Positions 33,996-41,817 of a stretch of 64,000 bases of DNA are shown piece after piece. Within the stretch, counting starts at the first letter, position 1. Each line of letters begins with the position of its first letter. Origin of the DNA: Aestuariibius insulae (GTDB taxonomy: Bacteria; Pseudomonadota; Alphaproteobacteria; Rhodobacterales; Rhodobacteraceae). The stretch covers positions 682,001-746,000 of the forward strand of contig NZ_JBFONW020000001.1 of NCBI RefSeq assembly GCF_040783535.2. The letters run 5' to 3'. The notes under the pieces were generated by a model. It saw nothing but the letters and a program-made list of their open reading frames with translations, was not told the origin of the DNA and did no database searches. The position numbers and the translations under genes were made by a program.

Positions 33996-35171
33996 TCAGC
34001 CTTCGCTCGGCTCAAGGAAGGACCGCCCGTGCAGGATATGCCGCTCCACCAGATTGCGCGCTTTGCGGCCCTTGGCCAGAAAACGGGCGGGCTGCGGGAT
34101 TGGATCTGATCCCAGCAGCAGCCGGATCTCTTCCAGCGCTTCGGGCGGGATCGTCTTGACCGTCTCGTCGCCCAGAAACAGGCTTTCGGCGGCCAGACCA
34201 TTGGCAAGCAGGACCTCATGCCGTTCCATCAGGATGTGATAATAGGTGATCGGCCCATCGATCGGGGCCACGTCCACGCCCGGAACCGCCAGCAGGTCCT
34301 TCGCGGGCACAAGCACATCGCGCAACCCGAAGACACGCGCCGCGATCTTCGACGACAGCAGGATCCGGTGATGGCGCGACAGCCGAATGTCCCGGGACGG
34401 CACGTTCGGCCCCAAGGCGCCCCGCGCGATCCGGATCGCATTCAGGGCGGGATTGGCCGCAATCGCCTCAGACAGATGCGTGCCGCTCCAGATCCAGCGA
34501 ATCGGCTGCGCCCCGCGGTCGCGCGTCATCAGCAGATCGCCGGGCTGCAGCTCCTCGATCGCGCGCGGCCCATCCGGCGTCTCGAAAATCGTGTCCTGCG
34601 TGAAGCACAGGTTCCGCGTCCCCGGCGTCGGCGCCGCATCATTGACGACCGTGTCCGACCCGTCGGGATCGCGCTGGATCGAGAAGCCATCGATATCGGA
34701 GCCAAGATCGTCGCCGCTGCCGATCTGCGTTGCGCCCGCCGGATAGCTTATCGCGCGCGACGCGCCCCCGTTGTAATCGGCCTCGATATAGGTGTTGGAC
34801 GATGGGTCATAGAGACCGATCGTGTCACTGGAATTGGTTAGAACGGCGTTGTTGCGCCCCGCATCGAAGGCAAGGTTGCCCGGACCGACGGCAGGAAGGC
34901 TGCCACCGTTCTGAACACCGGCGACAACAACAGCGCGCCCTCCCGATTGCAGGACGGTTCCATCAGGAAAGGTGAACCAGCTACCTTGGGCGGGATCGAA
35001 AAGCTCTAAGCCCGAAATATCGATGGGGTTGCCCGACGTGTTAAAAAGCTCGACAAACTCGTCGGTATTGCGGGCTGTTCCATTGCCATCGGTATCGAAA
35101 TCGTTCTGCGACCCGCTGGGGTCGGCCAAGACCTCATTGATAACGATTCCGCCCAAAAGTGCGTCTGCCAT
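33996..35171 (-). CDS. Lamin-tail domain plus Hint-domain protein
   Basis: A 391-residue protein with two parts. Residues 5-185 resemble a lamin-tail domain (GIVINEVLADPSG, NTDEFVELFNTSGNPIDISG, GRAVVVAG). Residues 188-340 form a Hint_2-type domain: LCFTQDTIFETPDGPRAIEE with Cys189 at the splice-type position, and RDIRLSRHHRILLSS with the block-B-like histidines. A C-terminal tail of about 50 residues follows. Hint domains self-cleave or transfer their N-terminal partner to another molecule. There is no classical signal peptide; type I secretion is possible but not shown. Confidence 0.85.
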   Translation of the reverse strand: MADALLGGIVINEVLADPSGSQNDFDTDGNGTARNTDEFVELFNTSGNPIDISGLELFDPAQGSWFTFPDGTVLQSGGRAVVVAGVQNGGSLPAVGPGNLAFDAGRNNAVLTNSSDTIGLYDPSSNTYIEADYNGGASRAISYPAGATQIGSGDDLGSDIDGFSIQRDPDGSDTVVNDAAPTPGTRNLCFTQDTIFETPDGPRAIEELQPGDLLMTRDRGAQPIRWIWSGTHLSEAIAANPALNAIRIARGALGPNVPSRDIRLSRHHRILLSSKIAARVFGLRDVLVPAKDLLAVPGVDVAPIDGPITYYHILMERHEVLLANGLAAESLFLGDETVKTIPPEALEEIRLLLGSDPIPQPARFLAKGRKARNLVERHILHGRSFLEPSEG

Positions 35172-35266
35172 CTGTCCTACTCGCTATACGCTGCGCCCTC
35201 TGAAAAAGGACGCTGGACTACGAGTATAGGTTGAATGCGGCGAATCTCAGGCTGCGTTATGGTGTC

Positions 35267-36649
35267 CTAGGACAGCATGCGCCCGATCGCTCCGTCGATG
35301 GCCTCCACGATCTGGTCGATATCATCCGCCGTCGCGATTAGGGCAGGCGACAGGCAAAGCGTGTTGTTGCGCCCCGGCACCGACCGGTTCGTCGCACCCA
35401 CGATAACCCCCTGCGCCATGCAATCGGCAAGGATCGCGCCGACCTCCTTTTCGCCTAGCGGCTCCTTGCTCTCGCGGTTCTTGACCAGTTCGGCACCCTG
35501 AAACAGGCCCTTGCCGCGCACCTGACCGATTGCATCATGCCTCTCGGCCAGCCGGTTCAGGCCGTCCACGAGTCTCTCTTCCATCCGGATAGTGTTCTCG
35601 AGCAGGTTCTCCTCCTCGATGATCGCCATGTTCTCAAGCGCCGCCGCCGGACCCGCCGTGCAGCCGCCAAAGGTCGAGATATCGCGGAAATAGCTCATCG
35701 GATCGCTGTCATCCTTGAACTGCTCGAACACCGCTTCCGTCGTCACGCAGCACGAAATGGCCGCATAGCCCGAGGCGACGCCCTTCGCCATCGTCACGAT
35801 ATCGGGCTGGATCCCGTAATGCTGATAGCCGAACCAGGCGCCGGTCCGGCCCACCCCGCAGACGACCTCGTCGATATGCAGCAGGATCTCGTATTGGCGG
35901 CAGATCTCTTGCACGCGGTCCCAATAGCCCTCTGGTGGAGGCACGACACCGCCGCCAGCGGTCACCGGCTCCAGGCAAAGCGCGCCGATAGTGTCCGGGC
36001 CTTCGCGCAGGATGACCTCCTCGATCAGATTGGCGGCGGCGACCCCGAAACCGGGCCCCGGCTCCAGACCCAGCTCGTGGGCGCGGTATTCGATACAATG
36101 GGGCACGCGGACGAAGCCAGGCGCAAAGGGCCCGTATTGCGCATTGCGCTCGTCCTGTCCGCCCGCGGCCAGCGCGCCCATCGTGGTGCCGTGATAGTCG
36201 CGGTCGCGATAGAGGATCTTCCACTTCTTGCCGCCGTGTACCTTGTGCGCGATCTGGCGGACCATCTTGAAGCCCTTCTCGTTCGCCTCCGATCCGCTAT
36301 TGGCGTAATAGACCCGCGCAAGACCCGGCATCTTCGAAATCAGCCGCTCGGCGAATTGCGATCCGGGAATGGTGCCTGCGGCTCCGGCAAAGAAGTTCAG
36401 CTTCACAAGCTGGTCGCGCACGGCGTCGGCGATCCGCTCGCGCCCGTAGCCGACATTGACCGTCCAGACGCCGCCGGACATCGCATCGATATGCTCCTTG
36501 CCGGTGATGTCCCAGACGCGCATGCCCTTGCCTTCGACGATGATGCGGGGATCGACCGTCTCAAAGGATTTGTGCTGGATCAGATGGTGCCAGACATGGG
36601 CGCGGTCCGCTTCGACGATGGCGGACGGGTCGTTGAAAGGCAGATTCAT
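35267..36649 (-). CDS. tpa: Taurine:pyruvate aminotransferase
   Basis: A 460-residue class III PLP aminotransferase. It shows YANSGSEANEKGFKMVRQ, LHIDEVVCGVGRTGAWFG and the lysine in DIVTMAKGVASGYAAIS, and the overall sequence fits Tpa. It converts taurine and pyruvate to sulfoacetaldehyde and alanine. The start at 36649 follows GGGAG; an upstream in-frame extension of 125 codons lacks homology and is rejected. It is divergent from tauABC. The next enzyme, sulfoacetaldehyde acetyltransferase (Xsc), is not in the window. Confidence 0.9.
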   Translation of the reverse strand: MNLPFNDPSAIVEADRAHVWHHLIQHKSFETVDPRIIVEGKGMRVWDITGKEHIDAMSGGVWTVNVGYGRERIADAVRDQLVKLNFFAGAAGTIPGSQFAERLISKMPGLARVYYANSGSEANEKGFKMVRQIAHKVHGGKKWKILYRDRDYHGTTMGALAAGGQDERNAQYGPFAPGFVRVPHCIEYRAHELGLEPGPGFGVAAANLIEEVILREGPDTIGALCLEPVTAGGGVVPPPEGYWDRVQEICRQYEILLHIDEVVCGVGRTGAWFGYQHYGIQPDIVTMAKGVASGYAAISCCVTTEAVFEQFKDDSDPMSYFRDISTFGGCTAGPAAALENMAIIEEENLLENTIRMEERLVDGLNRLAERHDAIGQVRGKGLFQGAELVKNRESKEPLGEKEVGAILADCMAQGVIVGATNRSVPGRNNTLCLSPALIATADDIDQIVEAIDGAIGRMLS

Positions 36650-37077
36650 GGCGAGAGCTCCCTGTCTGGATCGCGATGCGCGAGCGTGGCTCAGATTAAG
36701 CAATGTGGCAAGATCACGTTTTCGCCATCCGCCTGAAGACGCGTTCGCCGATCTCGGAACGTCGACAGGCCAACCTCCTGTCTCCCTCCACATCGAGCGC
36801 GATTTCCTGAAAATCCCTTTCGTCATTCCCGAAATTAGGCATATTTTCCAGATCCTTGGCCCGTCTCGAAGCGAAACAGATGCCACCCGGATCACCGCAA
36901 AGCTGTTCTGACAGGGGATTTTACAGGCATTTGCATGATCGAACGGCATCCGGGCGTCGATCCTGCTTGACGGATGTCGCGGCGGCGGTGTCTGCTCGGA
37001 CAACCGGCGGCGGAGGCACAACATCCCCCCGGATCTGGTGGCGGCCCGCGTGCCGCGTTGACCGACAGGAGAGACGT
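36650..37077. other. 428-bp divergent control region between tpa and tauA
   Basis: No gene is supported here. The region must hold the promoters of both taurine transcription units. Two ACAGG repeats (within TGACAGG and TTACAGG near 36910-36928) and a TTGACGG at 36967 are possible elements. No clear TauR-type direct repeat could be recognised by eye. The ATG-rich reading frames that cross it show no protein-like composition. Confidence 0.5.
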
Positions 37078-38091
37078 ATGACGATAAAGACCATGTTGAC
37101 GGGCGCCGTTGCGGCTGGAGCCATTCTGACGGGCGTGCAGGGCGCGCAGGCGGCAGGTCACCTCGAAGAGATCACGGTGGCCTATTTCCTCGAATGGCCG
37201 ATGCCGTTCCAATACGCCAAGGTCAACGAGATCTACGAAGAAGAAATGGGCGTCGACATCAACTGGGTGAGCTTCGACACCGGCACCGCGATGAGCGCCG
37301 CTATGGCCTCGGGCGACGTGCAGATCGCCGTCAGCCAGGGTGTGCCGCCCTTCGTCGTGGCAACCTCTGCCGGTCAGGACATCCAGGCCGTCGATGTCGC
37401 GGTGAGCTATTCGGACAACGACAACTGCGTCGTCCGCACCGAGCTTGAAATCGATCAGGACAGTGCCGACGAGCTGGCCGGCAAGAAGGCGGCTGTGCCG
37501 CTCGGAACGGCGGCCCATTACGGCTTTCTGAAACAGATGGAGCATTTCGGCGTCGATCCCGCCTCGATGGAAATCGTCGACATGGCTCCCGCCGAAGGGG
37601 CAGCTGCCCTCGCGCAAGGCGCGGTCGACATGTCCTGCGGCTGGGGCGGCGGTCTAAACCGGATGAAGGAAAGCGGAAACATCCTTCTGACCGGCGCCGA
37701 GAAGGAAGAGCTCGGGATCCTTGTCTTCGACGTGACCTCGGCGCCAGCCAATTTCGTCGCCGAAGAAAGCGAGCTGCTCGCAGCTTTCCTGAAGGTGACA
37801 GCGGATATGAACGAACGCTGGAACTCCGGTGAAGAAGCGCAGGCCGAGATGCTGCCGGTCATCGCTCAGGATGCCGGTATGGACGAGGAAGCCGCGGCTG
37901 CCTCGCTCGCGACCTTCACCTTCCCCTCCGCGTCGGATCAGCTGGGCGAGCAATGGCTCGGCGGCGGCGCGCAGGAATTCATGGGCGGTGTGGCGCAGGT
38001 CTTCGTCGATGCCGGATCCATCGACGGCGCGCTGGACAGCTATGACGCCACCGTCGCGACCGGTCCGCTGCAGACCGCGTCGGAGATGTAG
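37078..38091 (+). CDS. tauA: Taurine ABC transporter substrate-binding protein
   Basis: A 337-residue periplasmic binding protein. The signal peptide MTIKTMLTGAVAAGAILTGV ends near AQA before AGHLEE. ITVAYFLEWPMPFQYAK and WVSFDTGTAMSAAMASGDVQ are typical of the TauA/SsuA-like fold. The start follows AGGAGAG. The stop is followed by a 12-bp GC hairpin and two TTCTAGAA palindromes before tauB, which would allow higher TauA levels than TauB and TauC. Confidence 0.92.
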   Translation: MTIKTMLTGAVAAGAILTGVQGAQAAGHLEEITVAYFLEWPMPFQYAKVNEIYEEEMGVDINWVSFDTGTAMSAAMASGDVQIAVSQGVPPFVVATSAGQDIQAVDVAVSYSDNDNCVVRTELEIDQDSADELAGKKAAVPLGTAAHYGFLKQMEHFGVDPASMEIVDMAPAEGAAALAQGAVDMSCGWGGGLNRMKESGNILLTGAEKEELGILVFDVTSAPANFVAEESELLAAFLKVTADMNERWNSGEEAQAEMLPVIAQDAGMDEEAAAASLATFTFPSASDQLGEQWLGGGAQEFMGGVAQVFVDAGSIDGALDSYDATVATGPLQTASEM

Positions 38092-38098
38092 ACCCAAA

Positions 38099-38125
38099 GG
38101 TCCCCGCATGGATCATGCGGGGACC
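38099..38125 (+). terminator. GC-rich hairpin after tauA
   Basis: A perfect 12-bp stem GGTCCCCGCATG / CATGCGGGGACC with a three-base loop begins eight bases after the tauA stop. No T-run follows. It is therefore best read as a stabilising or attenuating hairpin inside the tauABC operon. Confidence 0.75.
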
Positions 38126-38138
38126 CGGCTCGACGGGG

Positions 38139-38187
38139 CAAAATTTTCTAGAAAATTTTGAAGAACAGAATTTTCTAGAAAATTCTG
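38139..38187. repeat. Pair of 22-bp TTCTAGAA-core palindromes (copies E and F)
   Basis: Perfect palindromes lie at 38139-38160 (half-site CAAAATTTTCT) and 38166-38187 (half-site CAGAATTTTCT, as in D and G), separated by 5 bp. They fill the gap between the tauA hairpin and the tauB ribosome binding site. Confidence 0.93.
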
Positions 38188-38199
38188 GGGAGAGCGGAC

Positions 38200-39012
38200 A
38201 TGTCGGGATTGTCCATCGAAAATCTGTCCATGCGGTTCGATCTGCCCGGAGGCGGAGCGGTTCAGGCTCTCAAGGATGTCTCGCTCGATCTCAAGGAGGG
38301 CGAGCTTCTGAGCGTTCTGGGCCCGTCCGGATGCGGAAAGACCACGCTTCTGAACATCGTGGCAGGCTTTCTTGCGCCGACCGAGGGCGTGGTCCGTCTG
38401 GGCGGCGCGCGGGTCGAGGGTCCCGGCGCCGAACGGGGCATGGTTTTTCAGCAAGGCGCGCTTTTCGAGTGGATGGATGTGCGTGAGAATGTTGGCTTCG
38501 GGCCTGCGATGAAGGGCATGGCCAAAGGCGAGAAGCGCGAGATCGTCGATCATCTCCTTGATGTCGTCGGCCTCGCCGATTTCAAGGAAAAGGCGGTCTA
38601 CGAGCTGTCGGGCGGCATGCAGCAGCGCGTGGCGCTCGCGCGATGCCTGGCCAATGAGCCAGAGGTAATCCTCATGGACGAGCCCTTGGGCGCACTCGAT
38701 GCGCTCACACGCGAAAAGATGCAGGGACTTGTCCTCAAGCTTTGGAAAGAGACCGGCAAGACGATCATCCTGATCACCCATTCGGTCGAGGAAGCGCTGC
38801 TTCTGGGCGAGCGGCTGATCGTCATGGCCCCGCGTCCCGGGCGGATCGCCGTCGACCGCCGCCTTCCCTTTGCGGAGATGGGCGTCGATCAGGATCTCCG
38901 AACGGTCAAGAAACATCCCGATTTCGCCAAGGTGCGCGAAGAGGTCCTGGGCCTGATCTGGGAAATGGAGGAAGAGATCATGGGTCGTCCCGAAGCGCAG
39001 GCCGCGCAATGA
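38200..39012 (+). CDS. tauB: Taurine ABC transporter ATP-binding protein
   Basis: A 270-residue ATPase of the nitrate/sulfonate/taurine family. Walker A is GPSGCGKTT, the signature LSGGMQQR, and Walker B leads into ILMDEPLGALDALT. GGGGAGAG precedes the ATG. The tauC start overlaps the stop by four bases, so ATPase and permease are coupled. Confidence 0.94.
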   Translation: MSGLSIENLSMRFDLPGGGAVQALKDVSLDLKEGELLSVLGPSGCGKTTLLNIVAGFLAPTEGVVRLGGARVEGPGAERGMVFQQGALFEWMDVRENVGFGPAMKGMAKGEKREIVDHLLDVVGLADFKEKAVYELSGGMQQRVALARCLANEPEVILMDEPLGALDALTREKMQGLVLKLWKETGKTIILITHSVEEALLLGERLIVMAPRPGRIAVDRRLPFAEMGVDQDLRTVKKHPDFAKVREEVLGLIWEMEEEIMGRPEAQAAQ

Positions 39013-40277
39013 TCCCGCTTCTGATCTATGTCGCGATCTTCACGATCGCCTTTCTCGCCGTGCGCGCGGCCACTGCAGGGCTGGCCCGCAACGATTACAC
39101 CGCGCGCAAGACGGTCACCTTCGGCGACGAAAGCGCGGTCCAGCCCAGTCGCATTGCCTCTGTTATCTCGGTCCTGACGATCTTCCTGCTCTGGTCGGCC
39201 TTTACCGGCTCGGCCCTGACGCCCTCGTTCCTGCACGCGCCTGGCCCCTTCACCGGTACGGGAAGCTTCGAATATACCGCCGAAGGGCCGGACGGCGCCC
39301 GCGACGTGGCCACGGTGACGGTTTTGGTCCCTGAGGAGGGCGAAGATGCAGCGCTGCCCGAAGTGCCCCCCGGCGAGGGCTTCGCCAAGGATGATGCAGC
39401 GGTCATTCCGGTCTATCGCAGCGATCTGATCCGGGTCGACCGCAACGACGAGCTGGGCCGGGCCGAGGATGTCCAGATCACCCAGGTCAACGGCCAGCCC
39501 ATCTCCCCGGGCGGAGAGGTAACGACCGATTTCGCGCGGATTGCGATGACCGCCAAGGGCACGCTCAACGTCGAGCCGCGCACCGGCTGGCAGATGGAGC
39601 CGATCTGGCTGCCGCCCCCCGAAGCCGTCTGGGGCCGCGTGGTCGAGATTGCGTCTTCGGGCTTTCGCAACTTCACCCTTTGGGAGCATTTGGGCTGGTC
39701 GCTTTTCCGGGTGATCGTGGGCTTCGCACTGGGCGCGCTGGTCGGAATTCCGCTGGGCTACGCAATGGGCCTGTCGAACTGGTTTCGCGGCTGGTTCGAC
39801 CCGATCGTGGAATTCATGCGGCCCGTGCCGCCTCTGGCGCTGATCCCGCTCGTCATCATCTGGGCGGGTATCGGAGAGACCGGCAAGATCGTCCTTTTGT
39901 TCCTGGCGGCGCTCTGGATCATGGCCATCGCCGCGCGGTCGGGCGTGTCGGGCGTGGCAATCTCGAAGGTGCATGCCGCCTATTCGCTGGGCGCCTCGAA
40001 ATGGCAGATCCTGCGCCATGTGATTATTCCCAACAGCCTGCCCGAGATCTTCACCGGAGCGCGGGTCGCCATGGGCGTCTGCTGGGGCACGGTCGTCGCG
40101 GCCGAGCTTGTGGCCGCCGAGAAGGGCGCAGGCATGATGATCATGGTGGCTTCGAAGTTTCAGTCGACCGATATCGTCCTGATGGGGATCATCCTGATCG
40201 GGATCATCGGCTTCGGCATCGACATGCTGATGCGCCAGGCCGAGAAGGTCTTGGTGCCGTGGAAAGGTCGCGTCTGA
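39009..40277 (+). CDS. tauC: Taurine ABC transporter permease with large N-terminal extension
   Basis: A 422-residue permease, about 150 residues longer than the usual TauC. A first hydrophobic segment covers residues 1-20 and a second covers 50-70. Residues 73-200 are a soluble insertion, probably periplasmic, containing GTGSFEYTAEGPDGARDV then ATVTVLV, a pattern like cadherin or VCBS beta-domains. The standard core resumes at LPPPEAVWGRVVE (202), with the ATPase-contact loop AAYSLGASKWQILRHVIIP. The ATG at 39009 overlaps the tauB stop. The extension may contact TauA or other envelope parts; its function is unknown. Confidence 0.88.
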   Translation: MIPLLIYVAIFTIAFLAVRAATAGLARNDYTARKTVTFGDESAVQPSRIASVISVLTIFLLWSAFTGSALTPSFLHAPGPFTGTGSFEYTAEGPDGARDVATVTVLVPEEGEDAALPEVPPGEGFAKDDAAVIPVYRSDLIRVDRNDELGRAEDVQITQVNGQPISPGGEVTTDFARIAMTAKGTLNVEPRTGWQMEPIWLPPPEAVWGRVVEIASSGFRNFTLWEHLGWSLFRVIVGFALGALVGIPLGYAMGLSNWFRGWFDPIVEFMRPVPPLALIPLVIIWAGIGETGKIVLLFLAALWIMAIAARSGVSGVAISKVHAAYSLGASKWQILRHVIIPNSLPEIFTGARVAMGVCWGTVVAAELVAAEKGAGMMIMVASKFQSTDIVLMGIILIGIIGFGIDMLMRQAEKVLVPWKGRV

Positions 40278-40286
40278 GCGGTCGGG

Positions 40287-40362
40287 CAGAATTTTCTAGA
40301 AAATTCTGATCTGCAAAATCTTCTAGAAGATTTTGGGCCTCACGATCTTCTAGAAGATCGTG
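40287..40362. repeat. Triplet of 22-bp TTCTAGAA-core palindromes (copies G, H and I)
   Basis: Three perfect palindromes lie at 40287-40308 (half-site CAGAATTTTCT), 40314-40335 (CAAAATCTTCT) and 40341-40362 (CACGATCTTCT). Spacers are 5 bp, giving an exact 27-bp period. They lie between the tauC stop and the hmgA start, where they could mark the end of the tau transcript. Confidence 0.93.
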
Positions 40363-40419
40363 CCCCTTGCCGCCGGGCGCGACGAGAGTATCCTGAGCGC
40401 GCGTGACAGGGAGGTCCCA

Positions 40420-41775
40420 ATGAACGTTCAGAACGCCCCGGATGCTCAGACGGCGGCCCGGACTGGAGCGCCATCGGGTTATATGCCGGGATTTGGCAAT
40501 GATTTCGAAACCGAGGCGCTTGAAGACGCGCTGCCCCAAGGCCAGAATTCTCCGCAAAAATGCGCCTATGGCCTCTATGCCGAGCAGCTCTCGGGTACGC
40601 CTTTCACGGCGCCGCGCGGCCTGAACGAACGGACCTGGTGCTACCGGATCCGGCCTTCGGTCCGGCATCAGTCGCGCTGGGTGAAGACGGACGTTCCGGG
40701 CTGGAAGACGGCGCCCCATGTTATCGAGGACGTGATCTCTCTGGGTCAGTACCGCTGGGATCCCGTTCCCGTTCCCGAGGCGGATCTGACTTTCCTCACC
40801 GGTATGCGCACCATGACCACGGCGGGCGATGTAAATACACAGATCGGGATGGCAGCGCATATCTATCTGGCGACGGCCTCCATGGTCGACAACTACTTCT
40901 ATTCCGCCGACAGCGAGCTGCTGATCGTCCCGCAGGCCGGGCGGCTGCGGTTTCACACCGAGATGGGCGTCATGGATGTCGAGCCGCAGGAGATCGCGAT
41001 CCTGCCGCGCGGCATGGTCTTCCGCGCCGAGGTGCTGGAGGGGCCGGCCCGCGGCTTTGTCTGCGAAAATTACGGCGCCAAGTTCGATCTCCCGAACCGG
41101 GGTCCGATCGGGGCCAACTGCCTGGCCAATCCGCGCGACTTCAAGACACCCGTCGCCGCGTTCGAGGATCGCGAGGTCCGCAGTCGAATTACGATTAAAT
41201 GGTGCGGCCAGTTCCATGTCACCGAGATCGGCCATTCGCCTTTGGACGTGGTCGCCTGGCACGGCAACTATGCGCCTTGCAAATACGATCTGAGGACCTT
41301 CTCTCCGGTCGGCGCGATCCTCTTCGATCATCCCGATCCGTCGATCTTTACCGTGCTGACCGCGCCCTCAGGCGTCGAGGGGACGGCCAATATTGATTTC
41401 GTTCTCTTCCGCGATCGCTGGAATGTGGCCGAGCACACATTCCGCCCGCCTTGGTATCATAAGAACATCATGTCCGAGCTGATGGGCAACATCCACGGGA
41501 TCTACGACGCCAAGCCCAAAGGGTTCGTTCCGGGCGGGATCAGTCTGCACAACATGATGCTGCCCCACGGTCCGGACGGGCCGGCTTTTGAAGGGGCTTC
41601 GCAGGCCAATCTGCAGCCCGAGAAGCTGGCCGATACGATGTCCTTCATGTTCGAGACCCGCTTTCCGCAGCACCTGACGCGCTTTGCCGCTGAGGAGGCG
41701 CCGCTTCAGGACGATTATGTGGACTGCTGGGACGGTCTGGAGAAGAAGTTCGACGGCTCGCCCGGCGTGAAGTGA
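40420..41775 (+). CDS. hmgA: Homogentisate 1,2-dioxygenase
   Basis: A 451-residue dioxygenase. PGFGNDFETEALEDALPQGQ near the N-terminus, and the C-terminal HNMMLPHGPDGPAFEGAS with the iron-site region, are diagnostic. It opens homogentisate to maleylacetoacetate in tyrosine and phenylalanine degradation. The start at 40420 follows GGGAGG. The next two genes form a unit with it. Confidence 0.96.
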   Translation: MNVQNAPDAQTAARTGAPSGYMPGFGNDFETEALEDALPQGQNSPQKCAYGLYAEQLSGTPFTAPRGLNERTWCYRIRPSVRHQSRWVKTDVPGWKTAPHVIEDVISLGQYRWDPVPVPEADLTFLTGMRTMTTAGDVNTQIGMAAHIYLATASMVDNYFYSADSELLIVPQAGRLRFHTEMGVMDVEPQEIAILPRGMVFRAEVLEGPARGFVCENYGAKFDLPNRGPIGANCLANPRDFKTPVAAFEDREVRSRITIKWCGQFHVTEIGHSPLDVVAWHGNYAPCKYDLRTFSPVGAILFDHPDPSIFTVLTAPSGVEGTANIDFVLFRDRWNVAEHTFRPPWYHKNIMSELMGNIHGIYDAKPKGFVPGGISLHNMMLPHGPDGPAFEGASQANLQPEKLADTMSFMFETRFPQHLTRFAAEEAPLQDDYVDCWDGLEKKFDGSPGVK

Positions 41776-41812
41776 CGGATATTTGAGTATTTTTGGCCAG
41801 ATGAAGAGGATC
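41776..41812. repeat. Dispersed 36-bp intergenic repeat, copy 2
   Basis: This stretch closely matches 11031-11066. It starts directly after the hmgA stop codon. Its 3' part supplies the AGGA ribosome binding site of the MBL-fold gene, so here the repeat seems to have been adopted as a translation signal. Confidence 0.7.
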
Positions 41813-41817
41813 CCGTC

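Noticed and set aside
31988..34219. Minus-strand open frame of 743 codons
   Set aside because: It runs antisense through the wHTH/TPR gene and in another frame through the Hint gene, whose reading frames are clearly better.
36650..37024. N-terminal extension of tpa by 125 codons
   Set aside because: No homology; Arg/Ser-rich; a good ribosome binding site lies before the start at 36649.
38099..38125. True rho-independent terminator after tauA
   Set aside because: The stem is strong but has no T-run, and tauB lies in the same direction 75 bp on; a stabilising role is more likely.
38889..40019. Minus-strand open frame of 376 codons opposite tauC
   Set aside because: Composition and lack of motifs mark it as the antisense shadow of tauC.
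40287..40362. Three evenly spaced repeats resembling a short CRISPR array
   Set aside because: Repeats are 22-bp palindromes with 5-bp spacers and differ in their arms; no cas gene is present.
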